A DNA stretch of 64,000 bases from Catonia carolina (lineage: Eukaryota; Arthropoda; Insecta; Hemiptera; Achilidae), in the NCBI GenBank assembly GCA_035578175.1, contig JAQMRL010000003.1, positions 89,010,469 through 89,074,468 of the forward strand. Direction: 5' to 3'. Of this stretch, positions 58,348 to 64,000 are shown piece by piece. How positions within the stretch are numbered: the stretch's first letter is position 1; each line of letters opens with the position of its first letter. The notes beneath the pieces were generated by a model. It searched no databases. It was given only the letters and a program-made list of their open reading frames with translations, and was not told the origin of the DNA. The translations under genes and the position numbers were made by a program.

Positions 58348-59255
58348 CGAGGTGTGACTACCTATTAAATAACGAGACTGACGTAATAAATTTAATTTTA
58401 ATTTTATACATAATCACTTATTATCACCTTCAATATACACTCCTTATCTATCCTTTCAACGCTCCATGCGAATTTTCATTGTTAGAAACAGTACTGGAAG
58501 TCAAGTTTGAAATGAAGCTCGCAAAAATGTTTGTCCTGACACTTTGTACGCGATTGAAAATGACCCATTTTTTTTAGAAACGATAATAACATGGATGTGA
58601 TGAAACGTGGTTTTTTTACTTATTATCTGGAAACGAAGCGCAAATCCATGCACTGGAAGAGCCGAACTACACCGAGAGCCAAAAAAGCTCGAATGAGAAA
58701 ATCAAAATTTAAAGCAATGATGATTGTTTTTTTTTATATGCATGGTATTGTGTACCTTCACTGGGTTCCTGAAGGTCAAATAATTAATCAATATTACTAC
58801 CTTGAGGTACTTTCTAAATTGCGTCAAAGAGTAAGGAAAATATGCCCCGAATGTGGAAGGACAAATCATGTGTTCTCCACCAAGACAATGGGCCAGCTCA
58901 TTCCGCGTTACCTGTCCTAAGAGGTTCCTATCCAAGTACAGCATCTCAGTGTTAAAACATCCACCTTTTTAAACAGATATTGCACCATGTGACTTCTAAC
59001 TGTTCCCTAAGTGAAATCTACATTAAAAGGCATAAAATTTGAGTCTGTGGAAGCTGTGAAAGAGAAAGCGGCTCGTGTCCTGAAGGAGCTGACAGAAGAT
59101 GACTTCCAGCACTGTTTCCAATAATGGAAATTTCGCATGGAGCGTTGTAGGGATAGAGAAGGAGTGTATATTGAAGGTGACAATAAGTGATTATGTATAA
59201 AATAAAAATAAAATGCTATACAACGTTAGTCTCTTTATTTAATAGCCACACCTCT
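58348..59255 (+). mobile_element. mariner transposon, rearranged, with 156 bp inverted ends and broken transposase
   Basis: Ends CGAGGTGTGACTACCTATTA (58348) and the reverse complement of 59236-59255 (AGAGGTGTGGCTATTAAATA) are mariner-type TIRs, flanked by TA on each side. The transposase 3' part reads on the plus strand: ENDPFFLETIIT, DETW (first catalytic Asp, ~58599), ETKRKSMHWKS, PRAKKARMRKSKFKAMM, VPEGQIINQYYYLEVL, LRQRVRK, QDNGPAHS (second Asp), DIAPCDF, stop, LFP (third Asp, D34D type), FESVEAVKEKAARVLKEL, DDFQHCFQ, stop, WKFRMERCRDREGVYIEGDN, stop. At least three frameshifts and two internal stops kill it. The N-terminal half is missing, and in its place the left 156 bp (58348-58503) is an inverted copy of the last 156 bp (59100-59255). 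A normal mariner is ~1.3 kb with ~28 bp TIRs. Confidence 0.9.
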
Positions 59256-59257
59256 TA

Positions 59258-60477
59258 TTTCTATCTGAATTTATTATTATTATTTTTATTAAATATTAAG
59301 AATTTTGTTTCTGATATCTGCAGGTATTGTTTCATTATTTTTCTCCTACCTTGTACCACCACATAAAATGTTTAAATGACATAATTATAATCCTAGTTTT
59401 TAATGAGGGTTTTACTAGAGTAACTGATAAACTTTGGGTAAATAAACATTCTTATCAATATTTTATTACTTAAAATTTAGTGACCTTCGGGTCAGCCGAA
59501 TCAGTCAGCTGGTAAATAGTTGCTATTAATTGTTTAATGACGCCAGTTTGGTAAGCGACTTTTCTCATGACAGTTTGGCAGCCAGTCATGAACAAATTCC
59601 ACTGCGAATCCCTATTCAAATTCATGCGTAATCCTTGACAAAAGTACAGAAAAAAACAGCTAGCAGATTGAGTGCTTGTCAGTATTGTACAGTTCCCAAT
59701 AACAAATAAAAGTAAAAAAGAAATTGGTACTTTAACCTTTTAAGTGTTTTTAAAACAGCTTTTAATGCAGTGATGGTGATAGGGAATAAAAGAGTATCGT
59801 AGTTACTTCTTGGTGATAGTGGGTCACCTCGTTGCGATGTGTTTGTTATTCACGCTTAGTCCACTGCTATACTAGTAAAGTGTACACGTGTAATCGGTAA
59901 TAACCAAACCTAACTAACCAGTACAGATGCACTGGGTAGTTTTGCTGCTTACTAGGTACTTGTTCCTATTACACGCTTGTACCTAACCCAAGATATGAGT
60001 CTTCTACGACTTACTATTACTACAGACTACCAAACTCTATTGCCACAGATTAATATCTTTTTGACATATTGTAAACAATGTTTTAAAATATATTTACTGT
60101 GCATTGTTGTTTAATTTATTGGTAATGTTTGAACACAAGATGAACCATTAAAATGATTGAACTGTAGTCGTATATTAAATTTTACAAAAGTAATATTGTT
60201 ATAATCATATTTAGAGCTACATGCTCAGCAATTACAGAGAACAATGAAATATTATGCGCAAAGAATAATCTTTATTAAAATTTACATAATATTCAGAAAT
60301 CGAATCTGATAGTCTTACATACGCATACTCAACCCACTTTGATTACTACTGTGTAGAACACGTATTCATTTTTTTAACAAAGTTTAAGTATGTTGGAATC
60401 ATTTTTTGTATGTAATTATAAACTTAAATCAAATATTATAAAAGTTTGAGTAATAACATTATTAGAATGAAAATATA
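59258..60477. other. stretch without recognisable gene
   Basis: Nothing assigned. The part at 59800-60060 is less AT-rich, with loosely repeated phrases (GTACACGTGTAATC, CTATTACACGCTTGTACC), but gives no coding pattern. Confidence 0.4.
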
Positions 60478-60668
60478 AAACACACTCAGTAGTGTGTTAA
60501 AAAATGACTAAAATGTGAACAAAAAATAAAACTAAACTTGACTCTGAACTTTGCATTTATATTTTCAAACAACAAACAAGTAGATGAAGCTGGAGATGAC
60601 GATGACCATGATAGAAATGATAATAATGCCGATTACGAGATAACCATTTTAAGTATAGTAAAAGAATA
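60478..60668 (+). repeat. Rpt-3 copy 2, left part (split by Rpt-1 copy C)
   Basis: Carries the hairpin ACACACTCAGTAGTGTGT (60482), AATGTGAACAAAAAATAAAA and GATGAAGCTGGAGATGACGA (60584) in the order of the 5.1 kb copy. The continuation lies at 61.69 kb beyond an Rpt-1 insertion. Confidence 0.7.
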
Positions 60669-60669
60669 A

Positions 60670-61660
60670 AAATATTTTATTGATTTTTTTCGTTTATTAC
60701 GTCTCTAAAAGAACAAAGCCCGTGGTTGGAGAAGGATTACTCAAATTACAATGCAAATAATGAACAATATAACCTAACATTAGTAATAAAACATTAGAAA
60801 CAAACAAAAAAAAACTAACCTCAATAAACATAACCTAATTTTAATCATGAGTGAACGACGCAAAATGAAAATCAACTTTAGTTTGGCTTAAAAATACGGA
60901 AAATCACTCTTTCACGCTAAACTAGGCTCTGTAGAGAAAAATTCTCTGAAGAAGAAATGTAGATCTTTTAATTTTCTATAAATTTCATTACACACTTTTG
61001 TCGTAAAATGCATATTAAGGCTGAAATCTTAAAAAAATCCATTTTTACAGATTTTCATTAAAACAAAAAATTACTTATTACTGCTAAACTAAGCGTTATA
61101 AGAAAAATGTTTAAGATAAAAGTTGTAGGTTTTTAATTTGTCTACAAATTTTATTAAATACATTTTTGTGCTAAAATGCATAGTAAGGTCGCAATCTTAA
61201 AAAAACATTTTTTTTGTACAACAACACAGACTCTCCAAGAATTTTAGGAGACATGGTGCCCACCCTATCTTTTATAACTTATAAAATGTACTCGTAATAA
61301 TTGAGACCATTTTTCAAAAAATCGTATGAGTCTTTTTTTAGAAAATTGCAAGAAAGTAAAAAATTACACGAAAAAACTACTACTTCCGGTTGGCCGATTC
61401 TAATGAAAATGTTCGTGTCGGGTCCGGTTGTGGTGTCTAACTTAAGTTTAAAGTTTCAAGTTGGTACGATGTTCCGTTCTTGAGAAATTCTGTTCACACT
61501 CGCACACACACACAGACTAATTGCTAAAAACATGGTTTTTTTGGGTTCAGGGGGTTTGAAAACGTGTAGATCCGGTGAAAACTCGATTTTGAAAAATCGA
61601 CATGAAAACAATACTTTCCTTTTTATATATTCATATAGGCAAGAGAAAGTAAAAAGAGAA
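60670..61660 (-). repeat. Rpt-1 copy C, full length, inserted into Rpt-3
   Basis: Inner end AATAATGAACAATATAACC (60755), CACGCTAAACTAGGCTCTGT (60913), ATTTTAGGAGACATGGTGCC (61241), GGTTGGCCGATTCTAATGAA (61388), a short CA tract (61496-61512) and outer end ATAGGCAAGAGAAAGTAAAA (61636). Sequence on both sides belongs to Rpt-3. AAAGAATAA occurs at both borders (60664 and 61659), a possible target duplication. Confidence 0.8.
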
Positions 61661-61689
61661 AAAGAATAATAATAGTAATAGTAGTTGAT

Positions 61690-61795
61690 TAAACCAATTA
61701 AATTATTAACAATATCCTAGTAAGTATAATGTTTTATACACGTTTCAATCTGTGAGTATATTCGCTGTTGTCAAGGAGGATACTTACGAAAGCAT
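61690..61795 (+). repeat. Rpt-3 copy 2, right part
   Basis: ATTAAATTATTAACAATATC, then TTTCAATCTGTGAGTATATT and CGCTGTTGTCAAGGAGG match 5326-5410 of copy 1 in order and orientation. Confidence 0.7.
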
Positions 61796-62473
61796 TTTGA
61801 TGCTTTTCTAACTTATTAAAATGTTTTTCGTTACGTACAACTTCAAAATAAATATCATCCTGAAGATTTAAATGTACCCTAATATGCTTATAAATAGTTA
61901 ACTTTTTCGTTTCTACATATTTTAAAAATATCTAAGGCAAAAAAATTATTTATGAAGAAATGAGGATGCATGTTAATCCAATTAAAATCATTAAAAGTTC
62001 TCAATTTTGCATTTTCAAGGTAAACTAAACTCATATCACTGAATGTTGTGAGTAGTATTCTTTATGCAATAGCTTTTCTTATCATATGTTTTGTGTTAAC
62101 AGTTTTTATAGTACTTTAAAGTTGTGAATATAGTTAAATGTTTAAAAATATCCCAATTTAAAATATATTTTTCAGCTTTTGATAAAAACTTTTCTGAAAA
62201 TCATACATTTTTAAACGCCATTTTAATAGTACCCAACATGTAAAAAAATTAAAGTGATAAATACCTTCCGGAAATTATATTAAGATATAAAAAATTTTAA
62301 GATGTCAATTTTATAGTGTCGGAGTATGAAATAATCAAATATCATGTAGTCTATGCTTAATTCAAGGAAAATTTTTGGTTTTCTTAATAGATTTTAATAC
62401 GCTGTGGTCACGCAAGCCTTTTTAATATTGAATTACGAGTATTTCTGTTAAAAGACGCTAAAAATATAGATCA
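61796..62473. other. AT-rich stretch without recognisable gene
   Basis: Nothing recognised. Confidence 0.45.
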
Positions 62474-63425
62474 ATGATTTTTACTATCTCTTGCCTGTAT
62501 GAATGTATATAGGAAAGAAAGTATTGTTTTCATGTCGAGTTTTCGAAATCGTTTTTTCACCAGATATACACGTTTTCTAACTCCCTGAACCCAAAAAACA
62601 TGTTTTAAGAGATTGGTCTGTTTGTGTGCAAACAAAATATCTCTTGAACGAAACATATTACTAAAATGAACTTGAATCTTAAGTCAGATAGGCTACTAGT
62701 AGAGGACGCGAGATGAACATTTTCATCCAAATCGGTCAACCGGAAGTAGAAGTCTATTTATAGCATTTTTCACTTTCTTGTGATTTTCTCAAAAACCGCT
62801 CCTACGATTCTTTTATTAAATTGCCATATTTACAAAATGTTTTATGCTCTACAGTATCGGGTAGACGACATCTCTGCTGAAATTCTTGGGTAGGCTGTGT
62901 TTTTGTAGAAAAAGTGTTTGTTTTTAGATTGCGGTCTTAATATGCATTTTAGGGCAAAAATGTATATAATTGAAGTTGAAGAAAATTTAAAAACCTATAA
63001 TTTTTATAGCAAATATTTCTTTGTATAACGCTTAATTTAGCGGTAATCAGTGATTTTCTGTTTTTTTAATGAAAATCTGAAAAAATGGATTTTTTAAGAT
63101 TTTGACTTTAGTATGAATTTTACGACTATAAGTGTATAATTAAATTTATAGAAAATTAAAAGATCTACCAATTTTAATTTAAGCTTTTTTCTCTACAAAG
63201 CCTACTTTAGCGTGAAAGAGTGATTTTCCGCATTATTAAGCCAAACTAAAGTGTGGTTTTCATTTTGCATCATTCACTCATGATTAAAATTAGGTTATGT
63301 TTTTTGAGGTTAGTTTTTTTGTAATTTCTAATGTTTGATTATTAATGTTAGGTCATATTAGTCATTATTTGCATTGGCAAGATAAATTTGTGGGGTTTTT
63401 TTCTCACCAGATTTTTGCACTATTA
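62474..63425 (+). repeat. Rpt-1 copy D, full length
   Basis: Starts TTTTTACTATCTCTTGCCTG and continues with GAACATTTTCATCCAAATCG (62713), CATCTCTGCTGAAATTCTTG (62869), CTTTAGCGTGAAAGAGTGAT (63204) and ATTTGCATTGGCAAGATAAA (63366). Its TG tract is reduced to TGTTTGTGTGC. Outer end faces that of copy C. Confidence 0.85.
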
Positions 63426-63710
63426 GATTATGTTATTTCTCTCCAGCTGCAGTGGCAAATCTATTTTCAATTACAATGGTATGTATTTTTAGCGTCTTAA
63501 AAGTTGCGTTTGCTAATTTCAGCGACCTCGTTTACACGGAATACTATCAAAGTTGTTTAACGTTGAATCTCGTACCATTAAAAGAACAATACTTGATTCG
63601 TCTTTTAAACTTTCTGAAACATTTTCTTCGTAAAACATTTTCCTAATTTTTGAGCTAATTATTTAATTAGTTTTTAGAATAGAGACCAACTTAATTTAAC
63701 CATACATCCT
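63426..63710. other. spacer between two Rpt-1 copies
   Basis: Nothing recognised; a 64-codon open frame at 63452-63646 has no motif. Confidence 0.4.
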
Positions 63711-64000
63711 TGTTTTTACTTTTTCTTGCCCTATATGAACATATATATTAAGGAAAATAATTATTGTTTTCATGTCAATTTTTTGAAATCGGGTTTTCAC
63801 AGGATATACAGAACACCTGAACCCAAAAACCATGTTTTTAGTAATTCCTCTGTGTCTGTGTATGTGTGTTTTTATTTATTAAATTAAAAAACCTACAAAT
63901 TAAGCACTTTTCTCTACAGAGCCTAGTTTAGCGTCAAATAGTGATTTTCCATATTATTAAGTCAAACTGAGGTTAGTTTTCATTTTGCTTCATGAATGAA
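63711..64000 (+). repeat. Rpt-1 copy I, internally deleted, runs off right edge
   Basis: Outer end TTTTTACTTTTTCTTGCCCT (63713) through a short TG tract (63850-63868), then a jump of ~500 bp of consensus to the inner block CTACAGAGCCTAGTTTAGCG (63914). It continues past base 64000. Confidence 0.8.

Noticed and set aside
58305..58577. 90-codon hydrophobic frame at the left end of the mariner
   Set aside because: It reads through the TIR and the inverted arm, which is antisense to the transposase 3' end, so it is not a transposase N-terminus.
1..64000. CRISPR array, rRNA genes, bacterial operons
   Set aside because: No regularly spaced repeats with unique spacers, no rRNA-like conserved stretches, and no ribosome-binding-site-led gene strings; the content is eukaryotic.

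Overview
This is about 64 kb of AT-rich (by eye roughly two thirds A+T) metazoan DNA. The reverse-transcriptase families, mariner, Tigger/pogo-type and Helitron-like elements, tRNA-derived SINEs and simple repeats point to an arthropod, most likely an insect; the species cannot be named from the sequence. I found no convincing host gene. Almost everything that can be recognised is a decayed mobile element or an interspersed repeat. One short, acidic, protein-like open segment at 21.3-21.5 kb (minus strand) is the only candidate for a non-transposon exon.

Layout. 0-7 kb: a jockey-type reverse transcriptase (RT) fragment at the left edge, then two inverted copies of a ~950 bp unclassified repeat (called Rpt-1 here) at 1.47-2.43 and 5.69-6.66 kb, enclosing a SINE and a LINE 3' end with a poly(A) tail. 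8.6-21 kb: a copy of a ~380 bp repeat (Rpt-2), many LINE 3' ends on both strands, a 1.03 kb Tigger/pogo deletion derivative (13.9-14.9 kb) and a Helitron-like segment (19.1-19.6 kb). 21.6-27.8 kb: mostly featureless AT-rich DNA. 27.9-38.7 kb: LINE fragments of several clades, a SINE inserted in a TTA microsatellite, a 1,011 bp near-perfect palindrome (31.06-32.07 kb) and two jockey-type 3' ends sharing a 3' UTR. 38.7-56 kb: sparse, with SINEs, a small inverted-repeat element, LINE relics and LTR-like segments. 56.2-59.3 kb: a 447 bp MITE beside a jockey relic and a 908 bp mariner derivative whose two ends are 156 bp inverted copies of the transposase 3' end. 60.5-64 kb: three more Rpt-1 copies, one inserted inside another repeat.

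The coding fragments do not form a pathway; they record successive insertions. Most LINE copies keep only the C-terminal end of the RT protein and the 3' tail, as expected from 5' truncation during target-primed reverse transcription. The most unusual items are the Rpt-1 family (nine or more copies in 64 kb), the large palindrome, the snap-back mariner, a SINE family with a shared non-tRNA tail, and the unassigned acidic open segment.
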